NCBI GenBank assembly: GCA_001247695.2
Contig: LGRX02009806.1
Coordinates: 1 to 16,555 of the forward strand
DNA from: Cymbomonas tetramitiformis
Taxonomy: Eukaryota > Chlorophyta > Pyramimonadophyceae > Pyramimonadales > Pyramimonadaceae
Direction: 5' to 3'
DNA length: 16,555 nucleotides
Position numbers and translations under genes: made by a program. Below the pieces are notes generated by a model. It saw nothing but the letters and a program-made list of their open reading frames with translations, ran no database searches and was not told where the DNA came from. Below, piece after piece: positions 9,301 through 14,904 of the stretch. The first letter of the stretch is position 1, and each line of letters begins with the position of its first letter.

Positions 9301-9479
9301 TAACGAGATCTCAGCAAGTCCGTGTGCGGACAGGCCAACAATGCCAAAGGCGTCACAGATGGTACGTAGCGCGGCAATCACCTGCTGGGATAATATACTG
9401 CACCACCAATTGCAGCGATGAACACGGCAAGGATGCTCGCATATGTGAGAACCAAGAGCACCCACTTGAAGTCAAACAT
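299..9479 (-). CDS. Split GH28-like (polygalacturonase-type) gene, about 17 exons, whole span
   Basis: Proposed model, read on the minus strand from ATG 9479 to stop 299. Exons: 9479-9382, 9208-8969, 8594-8468, 7878-7823, exon 5 near 7298-7188 (uncertain), 6721-6615, 5467-5434, 4767-4697, 4092-4029, 3780-about 3763, 3601-3549, 3132-3037, 2659-2575, 1343-1266, 914-744, 480-412 and 346-299. GH28 enzymes cleave pectin-type galacturonans with a right-handed beta-helix. The blocks seen in order are EEHGAIGDG, FFPK/GAFLSGPINLESH, NCTDVGITGGGAIDG, DGVTIEHILITNPP, MHVQ/YSQRVRLTKVAF, SPTKDGI, DSSHDVLIHGCQF, SLPTDAVLVTECE, FFGGEGLSLSADNAGG, GGLVENVQFEHIY and VVGHPGAPVESLFLK. Most junctions are GT-AG with matching phase. 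Spacing between the MHVQ, DGI, CQF and SLPT blocks matches plant GH28 proteins almost residue for residue. Weak points are exons 5, 10 and 14. Catalytic residues look replaced, so activity is doubtful. Substrate unknown. Confidence 0.83.
412..480 (-). CDS. GH28-like gene exon 16: AG.I.G.P..P...L equivalent
   Basis: It lies between acceptor gagcattggcag and donor CTCAAG/GTACGC. It encodes 23 residues ending AFRVVGHPGAPVESLFLK, phase 0 on both sides. It matches the C-terminal GH28 A...AG.I.GLPE.PI.N..L.NV segment. Confidence 0.78.
744..914 (-). CDS. GH28-like gene exon 15: C-terminal strands
   Basis: It follows gggtgggcctcag and ends TTCCAG/GTGCGC, 57 codons, phase 0. It reads VKIDMMTVPPSPHAGGFL, then a Gly/His-rich loop, then KHTQLRRLYFRQMMFQ. 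In GH28 proteins this region reads V.I.M.Y.......P.I.NI.F.N. Exon 14 joins as GTG-VKIDMM. The loop is longer than usual and could hide a further intron. Confidence 0.72.
1266..1343 (-). CDS. GH28-like gene exon 14: (R)IK position and RGG.VENV block, apparent +1 shift
   Basis: The acceptor ggtggggctag is followed by a frame reading MELKRGG. After a run of six G (1326-1321) the family-like frame is one base off and reads GGLVENVQFEHIYGEYIGTG. Five Gs would give a continuous ELKRGGLVENVQFEHI, like the GH28 LRIKT..RGG.VENI. If so, the RIK Arg is Glu and the Lys is kept. Alternatively the exon starts later, after ctcaag, and the RIK segment lies elsewhere. The donor GGG/GTTTGT is phase 0. Confidence 0.68.
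2211..2480. repeat. 45-bp minisatellite, 6 copies (intron 13)
   Basis: Units start GTGAGGGAAACACCCTTCAC at 2211, 2256, 2301, 2346, 2390 and 2435, with GAGCGGCGATGCGCTGTTTG in the rest. Period is 45 (once 44). It lies within the 1.2-kb intron between exons 13 and 14. On the gene's sense strand every unit ends in tttccctcacag, which resembles a 3' splice site. Confidence 0.95.
2575..2659 (-). CDS. GH28-like gene exon 13: GHG position and GGLRN block
   Basis: It follows gggcatcgtgcag and encodes FFGGEGLSLSADNAGGLRNI, then TATSLVFN. It ends AACG/GTGCAA in phase 1. It matches F..GHGLSIGSE..GGVRNV, but the catalytic-site His of GHG is Glu (GEG). It continues exon 12 in phase 0 (VLVTECE-FFGGEG). 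Confidence 0.86.
3037..3132 (-). CDS. GH28-like gene exon 12: GDD position and SG...G.RV..PT block
   Basis: It follows ggagggagctgtag and ends GAG/GTAAGA, 32 codons, phase 0. It encodes VEGMAVTFASGVGLHGHRVS, then LPTDAVLVTECE. Joined to exon 11 it reads CQFLVEGMAVTFASG, 15 residues like the family's CFF.TGDDAIVLKSG. The catalytic Asp pair is therefore occupied by Gly-Met. The rest (G.RV..PT..V.V..CE) matches well. Confidence 0.82.
3549..3601 (-). CDS. GH28-like gene exon 11: DSSHDVLIHGCQF block
   Basis: It follows gcgggctgcag and ends CTG/GTAAGA, a strong donor in phase 0. It encodes LVVDSSHDVLIHGCQFL, the family's DSS.NVLIEDC.F strand. In GH28 enzymes the catalytic GDD follows a few residues later, in the next exon here. 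Confidence 0.88.
3763..3780 (-). CDS. GH28-like gene exon 10: DGI motif (end uncertain)
   Basis: The acceptor ctcgatgacag is followed by AT GGA ATC CAC. With the G carried from exon 9 this makes SPTK-DGIHAT. It is the equivalent of SPNTDGI; the catalytic-position Asp is kept, while NT is TK. No good donor is visible. C/GCTTTG (a GC site) gives the phase that exon 11 needs but leaves about five residues more than the family norm before DSS. Confidence 0.6.
4029..4092 (-). CDS. GH28-like gene exon 9: ring before the NTDGI motif
   Basis: It starts after gtctccgcag, reads YSQRVRLTKVAFTANGPSPTK and ends AAAG/GTGCGC in phase 1. It continues exon 8 in phase 0 as MHVQ-YSQRVRL. The family equivalent is IHPVYC.NV.I..ITI.AP..SPNTDG. 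The spacing from MHVQ to DGI is the same as in plant GH28 proteins. Confidence 0.85.
4121..4200. repeat. 23-bp minisatellite next to exon 9 (intron 8)
   Basis: Units GAGTGGAGGCCCTTTCAAAG start at 4121, 4144, 4167 and 4190 (last partial). Each carries the near-palindrome ccctttcaaaggg. The array stops about 28 bases before the exon 9 acceptor. Confidence 0.92.
4251..4566. repeat. 62-bp minisatellite with telomere-like core (intron 8)
   Basis: About five units carry CCGCTCAGCAGATGCGGGGC, then tccacaagcgccgcg and CACCCTAACCCTAGACCC. One unit has an internal duplication of the gatgcggggctc part. Each unit holds two near-telomeric CCCTAA-type repeats. Confidence 0.93.
4697..4767 (-). CDS. GH28-like gene exon 8: DGVTIEHILITNPP block
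   Basis: It follows ggtggcgatggcag and ends CAG/GTGCGC, phase 0. It encodes VDGVTIEHILITNPPGDRGM, then HVQ. This matches the family's NV.I.GITL.NSP.W..H.. segment, with the usual aromatic after NSP replaced by Gly-Asp. Confidence 0.88.
4913..5258. repeat. 19-bp minisatellite, about 18 copies (intron 7)
   Basis: The unit is GAGTCACTGGCCATACGCT with variants (cgctgg, tcaatgg, catcagct). It fills the middle of the intron between exons 7 and 8. Most junctions create TGAGTCA. Confidence 0.96.
5434..5467 (-). CDS. GH28-like gene exon 7: 34-nt exon, RP.LI.F equivalent
   Basis: It lies between acceptor ccatgctgcag and donor CAAG/GTGGGC. It encodes AAEFPQLVQFQ and ends in phase 1. Exon 8 starts GC, completing Gly, so the join reads LVQFQGVDGVTIEHI. 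In GH28 proteins the same place reads RP.LI.F..C.NV.I. The tiny exon sits alone between two minisatellite-filled introns. Confidence 0.74.
5600..6039. repeat. 37-bp minisatellite, about 12 copies (intron 6)
   Basis: The unit starts GTCACGGAACACGCCCTCGA and continues cgcggctatgacgtgct. One unit near 5890 is truncated. Frames through it give only repetitive peptides and are not genes. Confidence 0.95.
6261..6455. repeat. 61-bp minisatellite, 3.2 copies (intron 6)
   Basis: Units start GCGGGGGGACACCGAGCAGG at 6261, 6322, 6383 and 6444 (partial). They contain ctgaaagggcctccctggatgc. The copies are almost identical, implying recent expansion. Confidence 0.95.
6541..6567. repeat. Short interstitial telomere-like tract (CCCTAAA type)
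   Basis: Successive CCTAAAAACC, CTAAAACC and CTAAACCC units, the complement of TTTAGGG. It lies about 50 bases inside intron 6. Too short to be a chromosome end. It fits double-strand-break repair or telomere-repeat capture, and a plant-type telomere repeat. Confidence 0.75.
6615..6721 (-). CDS. GH28-like gene exon 6: ITGGGAIDG block
   Basis: It begins after gatcgctcacag in phase 1. It reads QHRAMLRAYNCTDVGITGGG, then AIDGRSLYWHFALRK. This is the highly typical GH28 segment (ALI.A.N..NV.ITG.GTIDG.G..WW). The frame meets TGA at the next few codons (NP*) and no GT lies before it. The exon therefore probably ends at AAG/GCACGC, a GC-AG type donor that is in phase 0 with exon 7. Confidence 0.88.
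7188..7298 (-). CDS. GH28-like gene exon 5 (boundaries and frame uncertain)
   Basis: Two readings compete. Reading A uses acceptor cgtttcggcag near 7299, phase-matched to exon 4, and gives VISGGTLVGTQLPIPDF. This resembles the GH28 GATLLGSQD block, but its first residues come from the terminal repeat of a MITE, and it needs a weak A/GTACCC donor. Reading B uses the other frame, LYEVDPYPEYPSRPQYP, and ends at the strong donor G/GTGAGC (7187), which fits exon 6 in phase 1. In reading B the exon would have been cut by the MITE at 7278-7620, with the preceding part, ARLLGW, at about 7638-7621. Confidence 0.45.
7278..7620. mobile_element. hAT-like foldback MITE, 343 bp, with 8-bp target duplication
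   Basis: The ends are inverted repeats CAGTGTCCCCCCACTGATGA (left) and the same with one change (right, reversed), 20 of 21 bases. The CAGTG start is typical of hAT ends. The flanks are GTCCCGAC (7270-7277) and GTCCCAAC (7621-7628), an 8-bp duplication with one difference, the hAT size. Inside, arms at 7332-7381 and 7394-7442 form a second, about 50-bp inverted repeat (gacggccttataca... against its complement). No transposase is encoded. Confidence 0.8.
7823..7878 (-). CDS. GH28-like gene exon 4: G.FLSGPI.L.SHV.L block
   Basis: It follows the acceptor ggtctggcgcag and reads GAFLSGPINLESHVWLRIP, the block that follows the N-terminal signature in GH28 proteins (G.YLTGPI.L.S...L.L). The preferred donor is CC/GTACCT, phase 2. 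A phase-0 alternative at CTC/GTCACG nine bases on has a poorer donor. Exon 3 joins it in phase 0. Confidence 0.88.
8022..8171. repeat. 25-bp palindromic minisatellite, 6 copies (intron 3)
   Basis: Units CATCGCCGCAGGAATATTTC (plus ctgcc) start at 8022, 8047, 8072, 8097, 8122 and 8147, nearly identical. Each holds the near-palindrome gcaggaatatttcctgc. Confidence 0.96.
8468..8594 (-). CDS. GH28-like gene exon 3: N-terminal beta-helix motif
   Basis: The acceptor gatgggttag is followed by a phase-completing C and VEEHGAIGDGVTLCTKAIQS, then AIDACSRA and CTVFFPK. This is the family's N-terminal signature (typically V.DFGA.GDG.TDDT.A...AI..C with ...V.FP.G). The second Asp of the usual DDT is replaced here (TLCTKA). 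The donor CCAAAG/GTCCTT is phase 0. Exon 4 begins GGA, restoring the expected FP.G. Confidence 0.9.
8894..8938. repeat. Degenerate GT microsatellite (intron 2)
   Basis: A run of TGTGTGTTTGTGTGTGTGTG followed by cgtgtgctcgtgtgcttgtgcg, in the intron between exons 2 and 3. Confidence 0.85.
8969..9208 (-). CDS. GH28-like gene exon 2: luminal stem
   Basis: It starts after the acceptor tatcgtgtgcag and reads TFVDLTTPMYTIPIPWAQG, then a Ser/Pro-rich stretch and a charged stretch around TSVLKQDPRELFREYSRP. It ends ATCAG/GTAGTG. It is open for 80 codons, phase 2 to phase 2, and joins both neighbours in frame. I recognise no domain. A low-complexity spacer between a membrane anchor and the catalytic-type domain is the simplest reading. 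Confidence 0.55.
9382..9479 (-). CDS. GH28-like gene exon 1: start codon and membrane anchor/signal segment
   Basis: The ATG at 9479-9477 is the first after an in-frame TAA about 30 bases upstream. It opens 32 codons reading MFDFKWVLLVLTYASILAVF and continuing IAAIGGAVYYPS. A Lys near the N-terminus is followed by about 24 hydrophobic residues, which fits a type II signal anchor or a signal peptide, so the product probably enters the secretory pathway. The exon ends AG/GTGATT in phase 2. Exon 2 supplies the one base needed, giving Ser. Linking this exon to the GH28 body rests on strand, distance and phase, not on homology. Confidence 0.62.
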
Positions 9480-10316
9480 CAAGAGCAAGCTGGAAGTGAA
9501 CGCCGCAGAGATTTATTTTTCCGTATGACCAAGGGAGGTGCGAAGTGACGCCATTGTATACACGGTGCTAAGCTTTGAAACTTGAGGAGGAAACTTTCAG
9601 ATCAGCATTGTCTTGCTTTGGCGCTAGACAATTGGTTATGCCGCCATACTGTTACAACATCCAGATATTTTCCACGTATCGGCGCAAGTGCTTCGTGGGA
9701 GCGAATAACGTTATCACAGCTGCATATACGACTAATGGTGTCACATTTTCATCAGCTCGCAACGAGCACTCCACACAACGTCGAGAAAGCGTGTTGGTTT
9801 CGGTAGCAGTCGGGTATCACATATCGGCTCTCTTCTACAGACATGGTTCAGTTATAGACCGCAGTCTGCGGTGAGCGGCAAGCGGATGCGTGCTCCTCGG
9901 TGGCGCTGAACCTCGCGGAAAGCTGATGTGCTGCAGACAACGGCGAGAGGGATCGAGGAGTTATAGATGTGCAACATGCGCAGTCTTTACGCCATATCTC
10001 TGCTTTGCTTTCGGGCCCTGCATTGTGTCTGCCAAGACGGTCTGACCTCTCGACTTATCAGTTTATATGCTGGTACGATCAACAATCATATGAGCAGCTT
10101 GAGCCTCAGTCGAGTGTTCAGAAATTCATCACTTCGACTTGTGACTCACCCTCGCCCGACGCGAGGCCTGACGCTTGACGTGAAATCTGCAAGTCTCTAC
10201 TCACTGTACTGTACTGTAGGGCTCTAGTCTCCCGCAAGTCTGCAAGTCTTTAGTCGTGTGACTTACATTAATTTAGAAATTTACCCTTTACCGTGGACAC
10301 TGTGACACTCTTGTCC
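9480..10316. other. Upstream flank of the GH28-like gene, no gene recognised
   Basis: Less GC-rich sequence upstream of the proposed start. A 100-codon plus-strand frame at 9575-9874 begins at a non-ATG codon and resembles nothing I know. Frames near 9967-10227 are equally featureless. The promoter of the minus-strand gene should lie near 9480-9700, but no certain element is visible. Confidence 0.4.
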
Positions 10317-10380
10317 CCAGAGCTTATGGACGAAAATAGACATTTAGGGTTTGTAACTCTGTGGGGTCCATAAGCTCTGG
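10317..10380. repeat. 15-bp perfect inverted repeat (hairpin)
   Basis: CCAGAGCTTATGGAC at 10317-10331 and its exact complement at 10366-10380, separated by 34 bases that include tttagggttt. It could be the termini of a tiny foldback element or a structured RNA. No direct repeat at its edges is obvious. Confidence 0.85.
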
Positions 10381-10577
10381 CATGACTCGGCAGGCCTCCA
10401 AATCGATGTCCTCCAAAGTGCACACCACTTCAGGGGCTTCAGCAAGAGGGCCAAACAAACATCTGCTCAACACATGCCCAGAAATTGACCTGATCTCTAG
10501 TTATGGACGTAAACGTCCTGAAAACTGCCGATTTTCTGATAAATCGATTTATCGGAATATCACAATCGATCGATTAA

Positions 10578-11036
10578 CTCTATGACGGTTTGCCCTCCAA
10601 TTTTGGAGGGAAGCCCAGGGGTAGTGATTCAGCTACATTGTGCGAGTTGTAGCGTAGGCCCAATGGCCATATTTCGGTGCACAGGGGTCAAGCAGGTACC
10701 TTGGGGTAATTTGCACGCCGGGGGGCTAAGGGGGGCGAGAAGAGCCTGCAAAACTTTTGCAGGAATTTCGGGGGTTAGTCATAGAGGTCCAGAGGGGGTC
10801 CTCGGTGTGGTGGGTGGGTGAGCAGATGGGCCGCTCTGGAGTGATTCCCTTGAGGTCTAAGGGCGTGCGAGGTACTCAAATGCACCACAGGACATCCCCA
10901 AAATTACCCGGAGGGGTGGGGGGTAGAGTGGTGGCAGAATAGTGGGGTGACAGCCCGTGGCTCGCACTCGTGGGAGGTCTACGCGACTAAGTCAAAAACG
11001 GTATCGATTTTCGGGAAAAACTCGACCGTCATAGAG
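10578..11036. repeat. First copy of the 460-bp duplicated block
   Basis: The offset to the second copy is 604 bases. It contains GACGGTTTGCCCTCCAATTT near its start and G-rich tracts (ggggggctaaggggggcgag). The short frames in both copies are the same noncoding-looking sequence. Confidence 0.93.
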
Positions 11037-11181
11037 ATATCGACCCAACTTCAAAATCGGCATCCCCGGTAGGAAATCATCATAACTTATCTACTAAGCC
11101 CTGTGGAGGTCCAATCGACCCCCCTTGGGCCCTGGGGTGGCCGTAGACCCCTTGAAATTAAGGGTGACTGGCCCCCGATAT

Positions 11182-11642
11182 CTCCATGACGGTTTGCCCT
11201 CCAATTTTGGAGGGAAGCCCAGGGGTAGTGATTCAGCTGCATTGTGCGAGCTGTAGCGTAGGCCCAATGGCCATATTTCGGTGCACAGGGGTCAAGTAGG
11301 TACCTTGGGGTAATTTGCACGCCGGGGGGCTAAGGGGGGCGAGAAGAGCCTGCAAAACTTTTGCAGGAATTTCGGGGGTTAGTCATAGAGGTCCAGAGGG
11401 GGTCCTCGGTGTGGTGGGTGGGTGAGCAGATGGGCCGCTCTGGAGTGATTCCCTTGAGGTCTAAGGGCGTGCGAGGTACTCAAATGCACCACAGGACATC
11501 CCCAAGATTACCCGGAGGGGTGGGGGGTAGAGTGGTGGCAGAATAGTGGGGTGACAGCCCGTGGCTCGCACTCGTGGGAGGTCTACGCGACTAAGTCAAA
11601 AACGGTATCGATTTTCGGGAAAAAAACTCGACCGTCATAGAG
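11182..11642. repeat. Second copy of the 460-bp duplicated block
   Basis: Nearly identical to 10578-11036. The low divergence implies a recent duplication, or homogenisation between copies. Confidence 0.93.
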
Positions 11643-11646
11643 TTAA

Positions 11647-11825
11647 CAAATGGAAAAATCAGAATTGATTGATTACCAAGTGAAAAAATCGGAATCGATC
11701 AATTACCAAGCAAAAGAAATCGAAATCGATCGATTGTCAAACGAAAAAAATCGAAATCGATCGATTATCATTTTGAATTTTCACAATCGATTGTGGATTT
11801 GGGGTAATCGATCATCGGTCGATCT
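11647..11825. repeat. ATCGAT-rich degenerate tandem repeat
   Basis: Units of roughly 30-36 bases carry gaaaaaatcg, aatcgatcgatt and accaagy. They are found right of the TTAA-flanked unit, and related ATCGATCGATT sequence (10535-10577) is on its left. The unit appears to have inserted into this repeat. Confidence 0.75.
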
Positions 11826-12055
11826 TACAGTGTGCCCATACTAGGCTCGCATTGGTTCATAATGGCTTGGATCCCTAAGATCGATGAAGGGCAAAGCACG
11901 ACTCCTAAAACCTCATCGGTGAAGAACAAGTCATGGCCGGCTTTTTTACCAAGTATATGACCAATTAACCAGAGCATTGGCATGCATCTAATCTCAGATT
12001 TCATTTCACACCCAAACTTCACCTTCTGCTTCAATTTGTTTGACGATCGCCGATC

Positions 12056-12662
12056 ATGGGGAAACGCGGACACGGCATTAAAAGGAAGAGCAGCTATGGC
12101 GTCACCCTGGTTGCCCAGGGTTCGGGGATCATTAAACGCACGCAGAAGTCACCTTTTGACCCTGATGACATTGAGTATGCCGTGCGCGAGATTAAAGCTG
12201 AAAGGCTCAGCGGTGTTACCCCTCAATTCTTGATAGGTTGGGAAGGGCTTTCCGATAAAGCGGACACATGGGAGCCGATCGAGCACCTCCTAGGGCACGA
12301 AGACGACATTTGTGCTTTCCGCGCAAAACGCAAGGAGAATGCAACAGCTGAAGAGGGTGAAGCCACCGCTCGTAAGAAACAAAGACTAAGTGATAGCGAG
12401 CGAAATAGTGCAGGTAAGAGGCGCACGAGTCTAGCATGCTATGGGTGTATGCACTTCTATTGCGACCTTGACTGCTTTCACGCCGTGATCTCTGCTCGTA
12501 TTATTTTCGTGAACAGTGTAACTCACGCGCACTTTCGTTTGAGTCAACGCAGAGTCCGATGGCTTTGAAGAGTCCACTGGTGGAAAGCGACGATCGAGCT
12601 GTTGGAAGTACTACAAAGTGCAGAAAGATGAAAACGGCAAGGTCACTCATGTCAAGTGTTGA
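12056..12662 (+). CDS. Two-exon chromodomain plus partial BED-finger protein (hAT-transposase-like N-terminus)
   Basis: Exon 1 is 12056-12413 (ATG start, ends GCAG/GTAAGA). The intron is 12414-12552, ending gtcaacgcag. Exon 2 is 12553-12662 with TGA. The product is about 155 residues. Residues about 40-100 form a chromodomain: YAVREIKAERL, PQFLIGWEGL, then DTWEPIEHLLG. The Tyr and the Trp of the methyl-lysine cage are present; the third cage position is Leu. A Lys/Arg-rich tract (ARKKQR) follows. Exon 2 reads CWKYYKVQKDENGKVTHVKC, the first half of a BED zinc finger, and stops at the first metal-binding Cys. BED fingers usually open hAT transposases, so this is probably a truncated one. A further exon via AAG/GTCACT is possible. 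Confidence 0.72.
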
Positions 12663-13035
12663 TACGGGCTGATATGCGAGCCCTTAGTATATCATATAAT
12701 ATAATAGAAAGCGCTGTGTTATAGGACGGTAACACACGCGTAAGTTATTAGCGGGGATGAGTGCAGACTTCTGACAGAAGATACTGCTCTAGCACAACGC
12801 TAGCTCATCTATACCGAATGTCTCCCATCGCATAGATGGTACCGCCATTGGGTTGTGAACCCGAGACATTGGTTGAACGACTGGTATCGGCAGAACGAAT
12901 GATGCGTTCGCCCTATGATACCCGCATGCTTGTTCCGCACATGCTAGAAGCGAAGATGATTTCTTCTCCGAACCGTTTGGTACTTCAAGATTGTATCTTG
13001 CTTCGCCATCTTCGAGTTCGACATACGAACTCTCG
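12663..13035. other. Spacer; one unassigned minus-strand frame
   Basis: It contains a palindromic AT stretch (tatatcatataatata, about 12688-12703). An 86-codon minus frame (13049-12789), with segments such as RVHNPMAVPSMRW, has reasonable composition but I do not recognise it. It starts inside the LTR, so it is probably not a gene as it stands. Confidence 0.35.
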
Positions 13036-13259
13036 ATGACAGGTGTCATTCAAGTCTTTCCTTGAATAAATGACAGATGATGTGACATATCATCTCGATG
13101 ACATGTACAGTCATAGTCGACCGTACTGACGACTGTCTGTCATTATAATATATGACATGACTCGACATGACATGACATGGTATGACATGTCTGACAGGTA
13201 TGACACGTATGATACGTATGACATGTATGACACATGTGTCATCGGTCATAACCCTGACA
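13036..13259 (-). mobile_element. 3' LTR of a Ty3/gypsy element, 224 bp
   Basis: On the minus strand it begins TGTCAGGGTTATGACC and ends GAATGACACCTGTCA, giving TG...CA ends with a short inverted terminus. A purine-rich tract (TTTTAAGAGGGGAGATC) lies directly before it, as for a polypurine tract at a 3' LTR. The interior is dominated by degenerate TGACATG/CATGTCA repeats. The other LTR is outside the window. Confidence 0.65.
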
Positions 13260-14386
13260 GATCTCCCCTCTTAAAAGAGTTGTGACCTCACAACGGGCAT
13301 ACCTTTGTATATGTCTTTGATGTCTTTGTTGTTGTTGCTTCTGCTGGTACCAGTCTTCTTACACCGATTTGAGGCGTCCCTCATGGTGTTTTTAGGATTT
13401 TGGGGGGAACTGAGTCCACTTTAGTCCCTCACCTTAGCATGATGCCTTACAGGCTAATGCCTTACAGTTCTTAGGATGTAGCCCCCTTTGAATTGCGTAT
13501 CGTATTGCAGAGTGACGATTCAAGGTTCAATGAATTGCGTTTCGTGATACAGATTGACGCTGGATTACTGATTGATCCACACGTGTCGTGCGTCAGAGTG
13601 ACGATTCAAGGTATCCGAGGTGTACGTTACGGATTATTGCGCTAGCCGTCGTCGCTTTAGCGAACGATGATCCCACGATTTAACGATTTATAATCGCAGG
13701 ATAGGCGATTCTCGGCCTTATATATATATATATATATATAACTGATCGTTTGCTGTTCGTTTCCACAGTTATTATATATTGTGCACCCAACCCTTCCTCC
13801 CCTCTTGAAGCAACTTCGGAGGTTCACAGGCGGTCATGGGGAGCCCTTTGGATGTTTCCGGAGTTATTTCACCGGGGGCTTGTTTTAATGCAAACAGAGT
13901 GGCCCTGCTTAACGGGATTGGACTTATAATCCTTTACCCGGTCTGCTCACTCTTGAATTATTGGTCCAGTACGCACGCTTTGACGAACATCTGTCGCGAT
14001 GAGTGAGAGTGGATTCGCCACGTACTAATGTGAAATTTATTTTAGTTATGTTTGTCAGGCATAACTTAGGATCACAACTCCGTCTACCTCAGTCGATGTC
14101 TCCGGTAGCTTCGGATGACTGGCCACAGAATCCGATGACTAACCACGGTCTTGGCAAAGGTAGCATTTAGCAGTTTTTATTTATCCACAGATATGATATC
14201 TCGCATGTGTGCGTATCTGTGCAAGGGTATGATTTTGTACAAGGCTCACTACACCTTTAGCAAGGAAGGATCAATTTCCCGCTTCTATGCAACATAATGA
14301 TAAAACATTAAGAGCAAGGTATATAGATGATCGACATGTATTAGTATATATTACAAGAAGTAAGGGCATGAGGCTTAATATAATGT
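13260..14386 (-). mobile_element. Noncoding 3' internal region of the Ty3/gypsy element
   Basis: It lies between the integrase stop and the LTR and has no sustained frame. It holds the polypurine tract at 13260-13276, a second similar purine tract on the minus strand near 13795-13808 (AAGAGGGGAGGAAGGG), a (TA)n run at 13720-13741, and a direct repeat CAGAGTGACGATTCAAGGT at 13508-13526 and 13594-13612. Confidence 0.5.
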
Positions 14387-14893
14387 TTAGCCTTCATAGG
14401 CAGCTATCATGTTTGCTGCATTGGTCAGCTCTGTGGCTTTGACCCAGGTGTCATGCTCAGGGCCGTAGCCTGCATATCGCACTAAGTAGTACTTGACACC
14501 TCTAGTGATCTTATCTGAGAGTATGTGTGATATCTCAAACAGTGGTTGCCCTTCTTCGGTGATCATCTGTGCCAGGGGCAAAGGTGCTTGGATCGAGTCG
14601 GTGTACAGCTCTATTCTGGATACAGGCTGTACCGGATGAATACGGATATCGAGGTCTCCGAAATCTAACTCGTATGCACGCCCATGGCTAAGCACTTTGG
14701 AAATAGTAAACGGCCCAATATATGGCTGCTTGAAGTGTCTGCCTGCCTCTGTCAAACCAGTCCATTGGATAAACTCGGTCCGTAAAAGAACTTTCTGCCC
14801 AACTGCATATTGCCGAGGCATGTGAGTCTTATTGAATCTGGCTTGGCTAATTTCTGCTGCTCGGGAAATGTTGTCTACCGCGTTGGCATGTCC
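14387..14893 (-). CDS. Ty3/gypsy chromovirus integrase C-terminus (partial)
   Basis: The frame is open from 14893 to the stop at 14387. It starts ISRAAEISQARFNKTHMPRQ. A GPY/F module follows (FKQPYIGPFTISKVLSHG, RIHPVQPVSRIELY). A C-terminal chromodomain ends it (PLFEISHILSDK, VKYYLVRYAGYGPEHDTWVK). In chromoviruses this module helps direct integration to chromatin. The catalytic core, RNase H, reverse transcriptase and gag are missing. A stop at 14896-14894 coincides with the edge of the AGAAGAC repeat block, so the element is interrupted or truncated there. Confidence 0.92.
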   Translation of the reverse strand, partial: GHANAVDNISRAAEISQARFNKTHMPRQYAVGQKVLLRTEFIQWTGLTEAGRHFKQPYIGPFTISKVLSHGRAYELDFGDLDIRIHPVQPVSRIELYTDSIQAPLPLAQMITEEGQPLFEISHILSDKITRGVKYYLVRYAGYGPEHDTWVKATELTNAANMIAAYEG

Positions 14894-14904
14894 CTACATT
14901 CTGG

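Larger units (their letters stand above)
10578..11642. mobile_element. TTAA-flanked 1,065-bp unit with inverted ends and an internal duplication
   Basis: The outer ends are CTCTATGACGGT (10578-10589) and its complement ending at 11642. TTAA lies immediately outside both ends (10574-10577 and 11643-11646). Inside are two copies of one block, 10578-11036 and 11182-11642, differing at about five bases and a 2-base A-run change. A 145-bp spacer with its own inverted edges (gatatcg/cgatatc) separates them. A TTAA duplication is the piggyBac habit, but no transposase or known terminus is seen. Confidence 0.6.

Noticed and set aside
9575..9874. 100-codon plus-strand frame
   Set aside because: No ATG at its start, no recognised motif and no supporting splice context.
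10757..11546. Two identical 61-codon frames in the duplicated block
   Set aside because: They are duplicated only because the DNA is. Gly/Arg/Val-rich, with no domain.
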